A stretch of 64,000 bases of DNA. It comes from Pseudodonghicola flavimaris. GTDB lineage: Bacteria; Pseudomonadota; Alphaproteobacteria; Rhodobacterales; Rhodobacteraceae. The stretch is taken from the NCBI RefSeq assembly GCF_030164425.1, contig NZ_JASNJD010000025.1, positions 21,292 to 85,291 of the forward strand, read 5' to 3'. The notes beneath the pieces were generated by a model that made no database searches, was not told the origin of the DNA, and saw only the letters and a list, made by a program, of their open reading frames with translations. A program made the position numbers and the translations under genes. This document shows positions 42,043 to 51,023 of this stretch, piece after piece; within the stretch, counting starts at the first letter, position 1, and every line of letters begins with the position of its first letter.

Positions 42043-42189
42043 CACGCATGCGTAAGCCGACCCTTCATGGGTTGATTGTCAAAGAGACGGATCAGACCAA
42101 GGTTAGCGAATGGAAGCGGGGGTGGTGTCTTGCATCCGACAGGTGCCGGATCTCCCCTTGCAGATGCTTCGCCCGGCCAACCCTTACCG

Positions 42190-42300
42190 CAGCATCAACA
42201 GAGGAATTGCGTTACAGGCCGGAGATGGGACCGAACCCATGGCACGTGCCTTGATGGGATGACGGGGACATGGTGAAGTTGGAACTGGAGCCGCCGCGTG
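42190..42300 (+). pseudogene. Decayed inverted copy of the end of the 54-residue gene
   Basis: Plus-strand bases here encode QAGDGTEP and, in a shifted frame, DGDMVKLELEP, matching QAGDGTHG and DEDMVKLELDP of the small gene at 41754-41918. The DNA of the second part is nearly the same (two mismatches in a 24-base block), in opposite orientation. A frame shift and a stop lie between the blocks. A 50-codon frame, 42110-42262, covers the first block but shows no ribosome site. Confidence 0.45.
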
Positions 42301-42561
42301 ACTCTCCGCCCCCTGTACACGGCATGACGGTCATGCGACCTGACCGCTTGATGGGCGGTGGTGCGACAGTGGTTCTGGAGGCCAGGTCACAGCGCTCGAA
42401 TGATCTGAATACAGAGCGATCCGCCGGGCAAAGCCCCGCAACGCGCACCTGCGGGCACAACAAATATGCCCATGTGCGACTTGTTTCGATCACGCCGATC
42501 TTTCCAAAACCGCGAGATTCAATTAGGATTCGACGAAAAGACAGACGACTGGGGCGACGCG

Positions 42562-43569
42562 GTGTCAAATGCAAAACAGATACTGGCGATGCTCAGAAGC
42601 CAGGCGGAAGGCGATGAAGAACAGTTCTTCTCCATCGCGCTTCAGGTTGCGGCTGGTGAAGCCCGCCAGGGACACCGTGCGACCGCAGAGGATATCCGTG
42701 CGGCAGTAGATGCCGCACGTTCACAGCGCGGGACGCGGGCGTCTGTCCCGATCGCCTTTTCTCGGCCACGTGGAGACCTCGACAGCCTTCTCGATCTGCG
42801 GGACCCGCAGATCCATCTTGCCGATGTGGTGCTGAATGCAGATGTGAAAGGTCATCTCGAAGCGGTTGTGCTTCAGCAACAGCGTCGGGATTGGCTCCGG
42901 GAACATGGGAAGACACCGAGCCGCCGCCTCCTCTTTGCCGGACCTCCCGGATCGGGGAAGACGATGACCGCCGAGGCGCTCGCGGGCGAACTCCATCTTC
43001 CTCTGTTCGTGATCCGTCTCGAAACCCTGATCACGCGCTTTATGGGGGAAACGGCCGCCAAACTGCGTCTTGTTTTCGACGAAGCGCAGAAGCGCAGAGG
43101 TGTTTATCTCTTTGATGAATTCGATGCCGTAGGCAGCAACAGGTTGGCGACGAATGATGTCGCAGAAATGCGGCGGGTACTGAACAGCTTCCTGCAGTTC
43201 ATGGAAGAGCCTTCTGCGACCGACAGTGTTCTGGTGGCTGCCACGAACCATCCCTCTCTTCTCGACCGCGCGCTACTACGGCGCTTCGATGAAGTTCTGC
43301 AGTTCGAGATGCCATCAGCAGATGAAGTGCGCGCCATTATCAAGGCCCATCTGTCGCCGATGAAATATCCCAAGATCAATTGGAAAACCATTGTTGCCGC
43401 GGCCACCTGCCTCAGTCAGGCGGAGATTGTCCATGCGGCAGAAGAGGCCGTGAAAGCGGCAATCCTTTCAGAACGAAATCAGATTTCCACCGCCGATCTG
43501 ACGCGCGAGCTTCGCAAACGCCAGGCTATGAGAACGGTGTTCTCTGAAGAACAGGGGCACATTGGCTGA
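42562..43569 (+). CDS. ietA: AAA+ ATPase of an IetAS-like defence pair
   Basis: The product from GTG 42562 is 335 residues. An N-terminal helical region (SNAKQILAMLRSQAEGDEEQ) precedes an AAA+ module with Walker A LFAGPPGSGKT (about 126-133), Walker B VYLFDEFDAVGS (about 182), and an arginine finger region (LLRRFDEVLQFEMPS). The next gene, a subtilase, overlaps its end by eight bases. This pair is the published IetAS phage-defence system. The upstream ATG at 42466 is an alternative start, but the extra residues look non-conserved. Confidence 0.82.
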   Translation: MSNAKQILAMLRSQAEGDEEQFFSIALQVAAGEARQGHRATAEDIRAAVDAARSQRGTRASVPIAFSRPRGDLDSLLDLRDPQIHLADVVLNADVKGHLEAVVLQQQRRDWLREHGKTPSRRLLFAGPPGSGKTMTAEALAGELHLPLFVIRLETLITRFMGETAAKLRLVFDEAQKRRGVYLFDEFDAVGSNRLATNDVAEMRRVLNSFLQFMEEPSATDSVLVAATNHPSLLDRALLRRFDEVLQFEMPSADEVRAIIKAHLSPMKYPKINWKTIVAAATCLSQAEIVHAAEEAVKAAILSERNQISTADLTRELRKRQAMRTVFSEEQGHIG

Positions 43570-46063
43570 CTACGAGTACCGACATATCGACCTGAGCGGT
43601 CTCTCGACTATCCGCAATTACAAGTCCCCAGGCAGTAACGCCCGTCAACGGCCGCTTCAGCGTATCCGTGAGGAACATGGCCAGCGCATTGTCGGCGAAC
43701 TGGAAGCCGCCTTCGAGGCGTCTGATCTCGGGAGAGAGGATTTGGGGGCACCAGAGGGAACTCCGGCATCCGACGGCGTCTACCTTGAGGTGGAGCTCGC
43801 ACCCTCTGTGGGACCGACCACGCTGGAGAAGACGCGCGAGGGGACACGCCAGGGCGCCGTCACACTTTCCGAAACAGGCGCCCGTCGCATCGCCCTCTTC
43901 GTCCCCGACGAAACCAGAGATGTCTTTGAGGCGGTTTTCAGGGATTACGCCTTTACGGAAGTAGACGAAGGTGCCGAGGCCCCGAAGAAGTCCCGCGTCG
44001 AGCCTGTCGAGCATATCCGCGCCGCGCGCTTGCGAACGTTCTGGCGCGACGATCCCCTGGCTCTGCCCGATGATCCGCAGGCGGAAATGTGGTGGGCCTT
44101 GTGGTGTTTTGCCGACCGCCTCGAACGTGTCGAGGCAAGCGCTCAGCGGCTCGGCCTGACCGTCGGGGGCGAAGACAACTGGCTGCACTTCCCCGAAGTC
44201 GTGGTTCTTCCGGTGCATGGGCGCAGAGCAGCGATCGAGATGCTGCTGTTTTCAACGGGAGGCATTTCCGAAATCCGGCGGGCGAGCGATACGCCGACAG
44301 TATTCACGGATGAACTCGAGGAGATGGCGAACGCGTTCGTGGATGATCTGGCCGAAAGGATCACCTGGCCAGGCCGCGACGTGCCCGCGGTGTGCCTCCT
44401 TGATACGGGTGTGAACCGCGGCCATCCGCTGATTGAACCTGCCCTGGCTCCCGGTGACATGCACGCTGTGCATGCTGATTGGGGGGTGGATGATGATAGT
44501 CCCAGCGGGCATGGATCCGGAATGGCCGGGCTGGCACTCCACGGCGACCTGACAATGCCGTTGGGAGATGCGTCGCGTCCAGTTCTTGCGCATCGCCTCG
44601 AGTCCGTCAAAATCCTTCCGCCGGACGGCTTCGAGCAGAATGATCCCGGCTCCTATGGTGCAATTACAACCTCCGCCAGCTCGCTTCCGGAGATATCGGC
44701 TGCCGAGCGGCCGAGGGTCTTTTGCATGGCCGTGACGAATGAAAACCGGTCGGGAGCGGAGCCGACGGCCTGGAGCTCTGCTCTCGACCAGATCTCGGCG
44801 GGCGTGGACGCAATCGAGGAGGGCCCGGACCATATTCGGCGCCTTTTCGTCCAAGCGATCGGCAACATCGCGGACAGCTCACGCGCCCAGGACATCGCCG
44901 ATGGCGACGCGTTTCCAGGAGAAGATCCCGCACAGGCATGGAATGTCCTGACGGTCGGCGGCACAACTCTGAAATCAGAAATCGCAGAAGCCGGTTACCG
45001 AGACTGGCGCGGATGGTCTCCTCCCGGGGACCGCAGTCCCTACAGCCGGACGAGCGCGCTTTGGCGTGCGGGGCAGTCGCCGATCAAGCCGGAGATCGTC
45101 TTTGAAGCTGGAAACCGCGCGCTAAGCAGATCGGGGCTCGAAGCACTGTCCGGGCTCCCTTCCCTCTCGGTGCTGACGACAGCGAAATCGGTCGCTCCGC
45201 ATCCGGTGACACCGTTCTGGGCAACCAGCGCAGCGACAGCGCAAGCGGCACGGCTTACGACGCGGATCATGGCTGAGCACCCGGAGTATTGGCCTGAAAC
45301 CATCCGCGCCCTGACCGTGCACAGCGCCCGGTGGACGCCGCATATGCTTGCGGAATTCAACGCGACCGCGTCAAAGTCGGACAGAAAGGCGCTGGCGAGA
45401 AAATACGGATACGGGGTACCGGATCTTCGGCGCGCCCTTGCTTCGGCCCGCGATGATCTTGCGTTGGTCGCCGAGCAATATATCCAACCGTTCCGGGTCG
45501 AGAATGGCAGCGTGCGCTTCTCGGATGCTCATGTCTACCGCCTGCCCTGGCCCCGACAAGTCCTTGAGGATTTAGGCGACCAGCCTGTGCGCCTCAAGGT
45601 GACGCTCTCATATTTTGTCGAGCCGAACCCAAGCTTTGCAAGCGCAATCGATCCTGCCCGATATCAGTCTTTTGGGTTGCGCTTCGACCTCAAGCGGGCA
45701 CGCGAAACCGACGGGAATTTCCTGCGCCGGGTGAACAAGGATGACCGTGGCGAAAACGACCCTCGCCCGATCAACGAAGACAACGACGGCTGGTTCTTCG
45801 GGCCGAAGTCGATCTCTGCCGGCTCCATTCACATGGATATCTGGGAGGGCAGCGCCGTCGAGCTCGTGGAGCGCGATCTCCTCTATGTCTACCCGATCTC
45901 GGGCTGGTGGCGCGAAAGGCGAGCCCTGGGGCGAGCGAACAGCAAGGCCCGCTATGCGCTCGTTGTCGGCATCGCGACCCCGGAGGTCGACGTCGATCTG
46001 ATGACGCCCATCCAGACCGAAGTCGCGGCCTTGCTTCAGACCGGTATCGATATCGAAGTTTGA
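43562..46063 (+). CDS. ietS: S8-family serine protease of an IetAS-like defence pair
   Basis: The 833-residue protein begins at TTG 43562, overlapping the ATPase stop. The catalytic triad is visible: Asp in CLLDTGVNRGHPL (about 281), His in SGHGSGMAGLALHG (about 317) and Ser in FWATSAATAQAARL (about 556). The N-terminal 270 residues and C-terminal 200 residues belong to the IetS type and have no known fold to me. There is no signal peptide, so it is a cytoplasmic protease. In the IetAS system the ATPase and protease are both needed for activity against T-even phages; the trigger is unknown. Confidence 0.85.
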   Translation: MADYEYRHIDLSGLSTIRNYKSPGSNARQRPLQRIREEHGQRIVGELEAAFEASDLGREDLGAPEGTPASDGVYLEVELAPSVGPTTLEKTREGTRQGAVTLSETGARRIALFVPDETRDVFEAVFRDYAFTEVDEGAEAPKKSRVEPVEHIRAARLRTFWRDDPLALPDDPQAEMWWALWCFADRLERVEASAQRLGLTVGGEDNWLHFPEVVVLPVHGRRAAIEMLLFSTGGISEIRRASDTPTVFTDELEEMANAFVDDLAERITWPGRDVPAVCLLDTGVNRGHPLIEPALAPGDMHAVHADWGVDDDSPSGHGSGMAGLALHGDLTMPLGDASRPVLAHRLESVKILPPDGFEQNDPGSYGAITTSASSLPEISAAERPRVFCMAVTNENRSGAEPTAWSSALDQISAGVDAIEEGPDHIRRLFVQAIGNIADSSRAQDIADGDAFPGEDPAQAWNVLTVGGTTLKSEIAEAGYRDWRGWSPPGDRSPYSRTSALWRAGQSPIKPEIVFEAGNRALSRSGLEALSGLPSLSVLTTAKSVAPHPVTPFWATSAATAQAARLTTRIMAEHPEYWPETIRALTVHSARWTPHMLAEFNATASKSDRKALARKYGYGVPDLRRALASARDDLALVAEQYIQPFRVENGSVRFSDAHVYRLPWPRQVLEDLGDQPVRLKVTLSYFVEPNPSFASAIDPARYQSFGLRFDLKRARETDGNFLRRVNKDDRGENDPRPINEDNDGWFFGPKSISAGSIHMDIWEGSAVELVERDLLYVYPISGWWRERRALGRANSKARYALVVGIATPEVDVDLMTPIQTEVAALLQTGIDIEV

Positions 46064-46088
46064 TTCCTGTCCCGACTGAGACGACATA

Positions 46089-46105
46089 CTGCCCGCTTCG
46101 GGCAG
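46089..46105 (+). terminator. Possible terminator after ietAS
   Basis: CTGCCCG-CTT-CGGGCAG forms a seven-pair hairpin 25 bases after the ietS stop. A short T run (TTTT) follows after a gap of several bases, so termination may be weak. Confidence 0.4.
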
Positions 46106-46334
46106 GAGTCGGTTTTGGCCGGCATTGGGGAAGACCAAATTTTGTCTCCGTTTCCGGCGTCTGACCGCGTGCGATAAGGGGATGCCACCCTTCCTGCTTG
46201 AAGACGCGCATGAGGGCTCCGACCCCTCTTTGGAGCTTCAGGTTTGCTCTAAGGCAGCCCCCTGCTTGAGCTGACGGAACTGCCATGCCATTGCTGAAAC
46301 TCAGCCGAAATCTGACGGCGGGGCGGTACCTGCG

Positions 46335-47318
46335 TCACGGCCAGAGCATCCAGAGGTAGGCGACATATCCGGTTACAAGAATCGCACCCTCACGCCGACC
46401 GATCCTCAGGCCGGTAGCTGCAAACAGCACCAAGAGCAGTGACACCGACACCATCACGGGCGCGTCGAACCCTGCGATTTCGGATGGGACCTGTGACGGG
46501 GCGATAAGGGCCGTCGTTCCCCCGATCCCGAGAATGTTGTAAATGTTCGACCCGACCACGTTGCCGAACGCCACATCTCCATGGCGTTTCAAGGCGGCGA
46601 TGACCGACGTGACCAGCTCCGGCATGGAGGTACCGACCGCCACGATGGTCAATCCAATCACCGTCTCGGAGACCCCGAACCCGCGCGCCAGCTCCACAGC
46701 TCCGCTCACAAGGAACGATCCGCCAGCGACCACAAGTATCAAGCCGGCAAGGGCAACAAGAATGGGGACGGCCAGACGCTTCACCGCATGAGGCGGGGCG
46801 AGTCCCGGGTCGACCTCTGCCAGCGCCAGGCTCTTGTCGTGCAGGGCTCCTCCATCAGCCGCGCCCCTTTCCTGATGGATCACGAACCAGATGTAACCGA
46901 TCAGCATGACCACGAGCCCTGCGCCCGCCATCCGCCCCATGGGCACGGCCCAGGCGAGCACCGCAAAGCCTGCTGCGACCGCCAGCATCACGATGGCATC
47001 CCTGCGAAGCGCGGACCGCGCAACAACGATCGGACAGATGAGGGCAGACACGCCTGCGATCAGAAGGATGTTCGCGATGTTGGAGCCCACAATATTGCCG
47101 TAAGCAATGCCCGGCGATCCGTTCAACCCCGCCTGCACCGATGTCACCAGCTCTGGCATTGAGGTTCCAAAACCCACGAGCGTCAGGCCGATCACCAGTG
47201 GCGAGATCCCGATGCGCTCGGCCGCCTGCACGGCCCCGCGCACCAGAAGCTCTCCCCCGGCAACCAGCAAAATCAGACCGCCCAGCAGCGGCACCCAGGT
47301 TTCAATCATGATTGCCAC
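46335..47318 (-). CDS. Calcium/sodium antiporter (CaCA family, YrbG-like)
   Basis: The 327-residue membrane protein has the two inverted alpha repeats of the family: GFGTSMPELVTSVQAGLNGS with YGNIVGSNIANILLI in the first half, and VAVGTSMPELVTSVIAALKR with FGNVVGSNIYNILGI in the second. About ten membrane spans are expected. It exchanges Na+ or H+ for Ca2+. Its presence among mobile cargo is odd; it may have come with the neighbouring ynfA-like gene. Confidence 0.93.
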   Translation of the reverse strand: MAIMIETWVPLLGGLILLVAGGELLVRGAVQAAERIGISPLVIGLTLVGFGTSMPELVTSVQAGLNGSPGIAYGNIVGSNIANILLIAGVSALICPIVVARSALRRDAIVMLAVAAGFAVLAWAVPMGRMAGAGLVVMLIGYIWFVIHQERGAADGGALHDKSLALAEVDPGLAPPHAVKRLAVPILVALAGLILVVAGGSFLVSGAVELARGFGVSETVIGLTIVAVGTSMPELVTSVIAALKRHGDVAFGNVVGSNIYNILGIGGTTALIAPSQVPSEIAGFDAPVMVSVSLLLVLFAATGLRIGRREGAILVTGYVAYLWMLWP

Positions 47319-47452
47319 TCCGCGGGGCTGACGTCGACACGATCCCGATTATCTGGAAGGTCGCCCCCATCGCCGCAAGGTGCTGCGCAACATATATTTT
47401 TCCCGACCGCCGACCTCGGTGTGGCGCAGCAGGGCAGGACAGGCTCAGGGCA

Positions 47453-47776
47453 TCAGACTGCGCGGGGACCAAGCAGGATGACGAAGGCGCCAAGGAGGCA
47501 CAGACTGCCCCCGGTCAGGTCCCACAGGGTCGGTCGCTGCCCCTCCGTGCTCAACATCCAGAACAGCGACGCGATGATGTAAACCCCACCATAAGCAGCA
47601 AAGGAGCGACCGGCGGCCTCGGTATCGATCAAAGCGAGCAGCCCGCCGAAGAGGACCAAGCTCGTCACGCCCGGCACGAGCCACCAGATAGAGGCGCCGC
47701 GCCACCACGACCAGAGCGCGAAACAGCCTGCGATCTCGGCCAGGGCGGCCAGCGGGTAGATAAGAAAGGTCGTCAT
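47453..47776 (-). CDS. YnfA/UPF0060 family membrane protein
   Basis: The 107-residue protein has four membrane segments and the family signatures [36 protein letters not shown] and [19 protein letters not shown]. The family is widespread and sits near SMR transporters in fold; its substrate is unsettled. It lies 134 bases upstream of the CaCA antiporter on the same strand. Confidence 0.93.
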   Translation of the reverse strand: MTTFLIYPLAALAEIAGCFALWSWWRGASIWWLVPGVTSLVLFGGLLALIDTEAAGRSFAAYGGVYIIASLFWMLSTEGQRPTLWDLTGGSLCLLGAFVILLGPRAV

Positions 47777-48008
47777 GCGTCATGTCTCCTATGGAAAGCA
47801 CGTCTCGTTGAGGGCGGATGAAGGCCCTGCCTGCACAACAGTCCAAGTTGCCCTTAAGCGCGGATCGTTCGCAGCTCTGGAAAGAAATGCCGACGATCGG
47901 GCCGAGATTGCCAAACCCACCGCGCCGATAAGCCCCGGGAAACTCCTTGCATGTTTTCAACGCGACGCAAGGCTCAATCCCAAAGACCATCAGCGATCTC
48001 GCGCGCAA

Positions 48009-48278
48009 TCATGGCCGCGCTCTCATCATCACGTCGTCACCGCTGGTGTCGATATGACCGTAGAACCGGGCATGACCGCCATTCGCGGCCCAATCGGTGT
48101 AGCGGCAGTATTCTCGCTTTTCGAGGTGAAAGACACGCATGTCTTCGGCCCAATGTGGTTTCGGCTCCACCACCACGGTGATGCCGTCGCGGGTTTCCTC
48201 CCAAGGCAGCGTGCGCTCCGAAGGCGGGTTGGCGCTGTCCTCGCGGAATATTCGGTCGATATCGATCGTTGCAGGCAT
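48009..48278 (-). CDS. Small plasmid protein downstream of parB
   Basis: The 89-residue protein (ATG 48278, MPATIDIDRIFREDSANPPS) has DGITVVVEPKPHWAEDMRVF and REYCRYTDWAANGGHARFYG. I do not recognise the fold. A strong hairpin lies 16-22 bases before its start, in the same arrangement as at 38,451. It is in the parB-type backbone operon, or just after its terminator. Confidence 0.65.
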   Translation of the reverse strand: MPATIDIDRIFREDSANPPSERTLPWEETRDGITVVVEPKPHWAEDMRVFHLEKREYCRYTDWAANGGHARFYGHIDTSGDDVMMRARP

Positions 48279-48293
48279 CAGGGTTCTCCAAGG

Positions 48294-48319
48294 AAAAAGC
48301 CCGGTCACGAGGACCGGGC
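48294..48319 (-). terminator. Rho-independent-type terminator after parB
   Basis: On the minus strand GCCCGGTC and GACCGGGC pair around five bases, followed directly by TTTTT. It lies 57 bases after the parB stop and about 16 bases before the 89-residue gene. That spacing could also make it a translation-control element. Confidence 0.7.
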
Positions 48320-48375
48320 GCGTTGCGGAAACGGAAGGGATGAGGCGGGCCAGCGAATGTCGCCCCACCTGAGGA

Positions 48376-50502
48376 TCATTCTGCAGCGACCGTTGGCTGC
48401 TCCTCGTCCTCCGTGGCGTCTTCATCCTCGCCATCGCCGGCAAGAAATTCAGGCAGATCATCCGCCTCCGTGTTGACCCCGGCATCCAACGCGATATCGG
48501 CATCGGGATCGACCATTCGCAGCGGCTCCGGCAGCCAGCCGGTTTCGGCCAGCAGGCGCTCGGCCTCCGTGGCCATATCGCCTTTCTTCAGATGGTCGAT
48601 GAGTTGCGCCGCCCGCTCGCCAGCGCCCTCGCGCACCGCCTCGATGATCCGCGGCTTGGTCACGCGGCCGAGATAGTTGCCGACGGTCGGGCGCCAGCCC
48701 ACCGCCACCATGTCGAGGCCCGTCGCCCGCGCCAGCCGGTCGGCTTGGGACAGGCGCACGTCGAGCCCGTGCTGGCTGACGCCCATGCCGCCATAGGGGT
48801 TGGGCTTCTCGTGCAAGGCGTTGACGCCGAAGCTGACGCAATGGGCGAGCAACTCCATCCGGGTGTCGTCGTCCTGATCGGCCAGCCAGTCCCAGAGCGC
48901 CGCATCGTCGGCCGGGATGTGATCGCCCCAGCGTTCGTGCCGCTCGGCGATGGCGCGCGCCGAGACGCTCTCCCCCAGGTCATCGGCCTGCGCCGGGAAA
49001 TGAACTTCCCGGACATGGGCTTCGAGGCACCCCCTGGTGGAGTGCGGCAGGAAGCAATCGGTGACCAGCCGATCCAGCAGCGCCGTCATCGCCACATGCG
49101 GGTTCATCGCCACGGCATCGCGGAGCGCCAGCGTGCGATGCGCGGTCAGCTCGCTGACGAGGCGATCGGGCAGCGGCCGGATGGTCTCAAGCTCATCGTC
49201 CTCCTCGGGTTCGGTCGCCGTACCGCCCAAGGTGATGACAGCGCGCTGCATACCACCGGACTCGCCGCCCTCGGGAGAACACCCATTGGCCCCCTGCCCT
49301 TCCTGACCTTCCATCGCCTCGTCGTCGGCACGGACATAGCCGCGCTCGACGGAGAGCTGGCCGTCATGGCGGATGCTGACAAAGACGCCGGCGCGAGCCA
49401 TCTGGTCGGCGTCATAGCGCATCGGCCGAGCCTCGAAGGCCTCCAGTGCCTCCTCGATCTCGCCGAGACGGACATCCACCTCGTCGGGAAACTCGTCGGC
49501 CTGGGTATATTGCGCCTCCAGCGCGTCGAACTCGTCCCGCAGCTTCTCACGCTCGGCACGTTCGTCGTCGGTCAGGTCGATGGTGGTGCCGGTCAGGCGA
49601 CGCATCCCGCTGGTGTGGCCATAAGGGAAATCGACGGCGACCTCGATCCACTTCCAGCCTTCGGCGGCGATGGTTTCCGCCTCGGCCTTCAGCTTCTCCC
49701 CGACCAGCCGGTCGAGCAGCACCGGGTCCTGGAGCCAACCACCATCGTCCTGCTGGAAGAGATCGCGCAGCACATAGCCGCCCGCCGCCTCATAGGCCTC
49801 GATGCCGACGAAGAGCGCCCGCTTGTCGGAGGCGCGCACCGTGGTCTCGGTCAGCATGCGACGGATGGTATGGGGCTCCTTCTGCCAGCTATCCTTGATC
49901 GCCTCCCAGACCTGTTCCTGCCGAGCATGGTCGTCGGAGATTGTGAAGGCCATAAGCTGTTCCAGCGTCATGCCATCCCCGGCATAGGTCTCGAGCAGCG
50001 CCGGCGAGACCGAGACCAGGCGCAGACGCTGCTTCACCACCTTGGCGTCGACGAAAAAGGCGGCGGCGATTTCCTCCTCGCTCATGCCCTTCTCACGAAG
50101 GACCTGGAATGCGCGGAACTGGTCGAGCGGATGCAGCGGCGCGCGCTCGATGTTCTCGGCCAGCGACACCTCGTCGATCAGGATGTCGTCTCCGGCCTCC
50201 GAGACGATACAGGGCACCGGCGTGGTCTTGTTGAGGCGCTTCTGCTTGACCAGAAATTCCAGCGCACGATAGCGGCGGCCGCCAGCCGGCACCTCGAAGA
50301 GGCCGGTTTCCTGCCCCTCGGCGTCGAGCTCGGGCCGGACATGCAGCGATTGGATCAGCCCGCGACGGGCGATGGACTCGGCCAGTTCCTCGACCGAGAT
50401 GCCGGCCTGCACGCGCCGAACGTTGGACTGGCTGAGCACCAGCTTGTTGAAGGGGATGTCGCGCGAGGACGACAGGGTGATTTTCTGCGTGACAGTGGCC
50501 AT
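48376..50502 (-). CDS. parB: Large ParB/RepB-type partition or nuclease protein
   Basis: The 708-residue protein (MATVTQKITLSS) has a ParB N-terminal domain: IPFNKLVLSQSNVRRV, GLIQSLHVRPELD, FEVPAGGRRYRALEFLVKQK, EVSLAENIERAPLHPLDQF, and an HTH region (MSEEEIAAAFFVDAKVVKQR). A 450-residue tail with acidic stretches is much longer than in classic ParB (about 300 residues). Such long ParB-like proteins are typical of plasmids and Tn4371-like elements; some have been called nucleases. ParA is encoded 30 kb away, so a separate role is possible. A radC-like leader precedes it. Confidence 0.9.
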   Translation of the reverse strand: MATVTQKITLSSSRDIPFNKLVLSQSNVRRVQAGISVEELAESIARRGLIQSLHVRPELDAEGQETGLFEVPAGGRRYRALEFLVKQKRLNKTTPVPCIVSEAGDDILIDEVSLAENIERAPLHPLDQFRAFQVLREKGMSEEEIAAAFFVDAKVVKQRLRLVSVSPALLETYAGDGMTLEQLMAFTISDDHARQEQVWEAIKDSWQKEPHTIRRMLTETTVRASDKRALFVGIEAYEAAGGYVLRDLFQQDDGGWLQDPVLLDRLVGEKLKAEAETIAAEGWKWIEVAVDFPYGHTSGMRRLTGTTIDLTDDERAEREKLRDEFDALEAQYTQADEFPDEVDVRLGEIEEALEAFEARPMRYDADQMARAGVFVSIRHDGQLSVERGYVRADDEAMEGQEGQGANGCSPEGGESGGMQRAVITLGGTATEPEEDDELETIRPLPDRLVSELTAHRTLALRDAVAMNPHVAMTALLDRLVTDCFLPHSTRGCLEAHVREVHFPAQADDLGESVSARAIAERHERWGDHIPADDAALWDWLADQDDDTRMELLAHCVSFGVNALHEKPNPYGGMGVSQHGLDVRLSQADRLARATGLDMVAVGWRPTVGNYLGRVTKPRIIEAVREGAGERAAQLIDHLKKGDMATEAERLLAETGWLPEPLRMVDPDADIALDAGVNTEADDLPEFLAGDGEDEDATEDEEQPTVAAE

Positions 50503-50510
50503 GTCAGTGT

Positions 50511-50561
50511 CTCCATGACGGACGCCGGGGAGCCTCTCTCTCCGGCTACAAGCCCGTCACG
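50511..50561 (-). ncRNA. radC-like RNA leader, copy C
   Basis: The outer stem pairs CGUGACGG with CCGUCAUG, compensating changes relative to the other copies. The inner hairpin has GCCGG and CCGGC with a larger loop. It precedes the parB start codon by eight bases. Confidence 0.68.
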
Positions 50562-50666
50562 AAGCGAAGCGCCGCCCTCTTCCTCTGAAGAGAGCGACGC
50601 CGAACCCGCAGAACCACAAACCCGATAATCAGGAATGCCGGATCTGCGTATCGGAGAGGATCCCGG

Positions 50667-51023
50667 TCAACCGAAGCCAGAGCAATAAAGCACACGCTCG
50701 GCATCGCGAATGCTGCCGGTTTCGCGGGCGGCCTCGGCCCAGACCGAGATCGGGAAGCCCCCCCTGAACAGCAGATCCCGCTCGATACCCATGCCGAAGG
50801 GCAGCCGGATCGAGCGCAGTTCGTTGAGGCTCCAGAAGCCAAGCTCGGGGTAGCCAATGTCGGCCAGGCCAAACATGATGTCGCCGTCCTCGTCGAGCTC
50901 GGTCGCAAGCCAGACACCGGCGCCGAAGGGATTGAAGAACTTCACGACCGGAATGTGGTCGGTGTCAGCCTGGCGACCATTGGCCAAAAGCTGCGCGCGT
51001 TGTGACGCCGTCAGAAGGATCAT
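50667..51023 (-). CDS. DUF2958 domain-containing protein
   Basis: The 118-residue protein has the DUF2958 features VVKFFNPFGAGVWLATELDE, GDIMFGLADIGYPELGFWSL and RDLLFRGGFPISVW. The family is tied to plasmids and ICEs and often lies next to ArdC. Its start overlaps the ArdC stop by ATGA. Function unknown. Confidence 0.9.
   Translation of the reverse strand: MILLTASQRAQLLANGRQADTDHIPVVKFFNPFGAGVWLATELDEDGDIMFGLADIGYPELGFWSLNELRSIRLPFGMGIERDLLFRGGFPISVWAEAARETGSIRDAERVLYCSGFG

Noticed and set aside
48592..50628. Very long plus-strand open frame opposite parB
   Set aside because: It is a shadow of high-GC codon use on the minus strand; the parB frame has clear family motifs and this one has none.
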